NCBI GenBank assembly: GCA_024684155.1
Contig: JAIKXK010000077.1
Location: 1-5,430, forward strand
From: Lachnospiraceae bacterium
GTDB taxonomy: Bacteria > Bacillota > Clostridia > Lachnospirales > Lachnospiraceae
Direction of reading: 5' to 3'
DNA: 5,430 nt
Part shown: one piece after another, positions 5,339 through 5,430 of the stretch
Layout: each line of letters opens with the position of its first letter
Position numbering within the stretch: position 1 is the stretch's first letter
Notes under the pieces: generated by a model
What the model saw: only the letters and a program-made list of their open reading frames with translations
Told to the model about the DNA's origin: nothing
Database searches by the model: none
Made by a program: the position numbers and the translations under genes

Positions 5339-5430
5339 ATGTCAAACCTTATGAAGGGTGTTGATCGAAGAAGAGCACTACTTGCTGCAACCATGGCGGT
5401 TTTAGTGTCGATAGGAATGAGTTTTTCCCT
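5339..5430 (+). CDS. N-terminus of an unidentified, probably exported or membrane-anchored protein (3' end outside window)
   Basis: The frame opens with ATG at 5339 and is still open at the window edge, with 30 complete codons. I do not recognise the protein. The N-terminus is positively charged (K6, then R10-R11-R12) and is followed by a mostly hydrophobic stretch, ALLAATMAVLVSIGMSFS (13-30). This looks like a Sec signal peptide or an N-terminal membrane helix. The DRRRALL segment loosely resembles a twin-arginine motif but lacks the usual S/T-R-R-x-F-L-K pattern, so Tat export is not supported. No cleavage site or mature domain is visible. It follows the atp terminator and has its own ribosome-binding site and a possible promoter, so it is probably a separate transcription unit unrelated to ATP synthesis. 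Confidence 0.75.
   Translation, partial: MSNLMKGVDRRRALLAATMAVLVSIGMSFS

Noticed and set aside
5347..5395. Twin-arginine (Tat) signal in the downstream protein
   Set aside because: DRRRALL has consecutive arginines but lacks the S/T before and the F-L-K pattern after them; an ordinary Sec signal or membrane anchor explains it better.
1..5430. A novel defence, mobile or otherwise undescribed system
   Set aside because: Apart from about 190 bases at the right end, everything is an intact ATP synthase operon. No repeats, CRISPR, RNA gene, insertion sequence or foreign gene was seen on either strand.

Overview
The window is a near-contiguous stretch of a bacterial F-type (F1Fo) ATP synthase operon, all on the + strand, in the standard order atpF(partial)-atpH-atpA-atpG-atpD-atpC. 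It is followed by a strong intrinsic terminator and the first 30 codons of an unrelated, probably exported or membrane-anchored protein. Base composition is moderately AT-rich (judged by eye, not computed). Shine-Dalgarno sequences are strong and close to AAAGGAGGTGATC, and arginine in the core genes is mostly CGT. With the protein flavour of the subunits, this suggests a low-GC Firmicute, most likely a clostridial/Lachnospiraceae-type anaerobe. That placement is inference; no database search was possible.

Layout: 1-376 is the cytoplasmic coiled-coil part of subunit b, cut off by the window's left edge. 364-927 is delta and overlaps b by 13 nt. 948-2462 is alpha, 2494-3357 gamma, 3426-4817 beta, and 4830-5237 epsilon with a GTG start. 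The gaps are 20, 31, 68 and 12 nt. The only sizeable one, atpG-atpD, carries a perfect 7-bp hairpin with a GAAA tetraloop upstream of the atpD ribosome-binding site. 5245-5279 is a U-tailed terminator. 5280-5338 is a short intergenic region with a possible promoter and a weak second inverted repeat. A new reading frame opens at 5339 and runs off the right edge.

How the genes work together: alpha3beta3 forms the catalytic hexamer, with beta catalytic and alpha regulatory. Gamma and epsilon form the rotating central stalk. Delta and b form the peripheral stalk that holds the hexamer still. The membrane subunits a and c (atpB, atpE) and the N-terminal membrane anchor of b should lie just upstream, so ion specificity (H+ or Na+) cannot be judged here. 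All catalytic and signature motifs inspected are intact. I found no sign of a novel system: this is an ordinary, well-preserved housekeeping operon, and the findings below are modest regulatory or mechanistic points.
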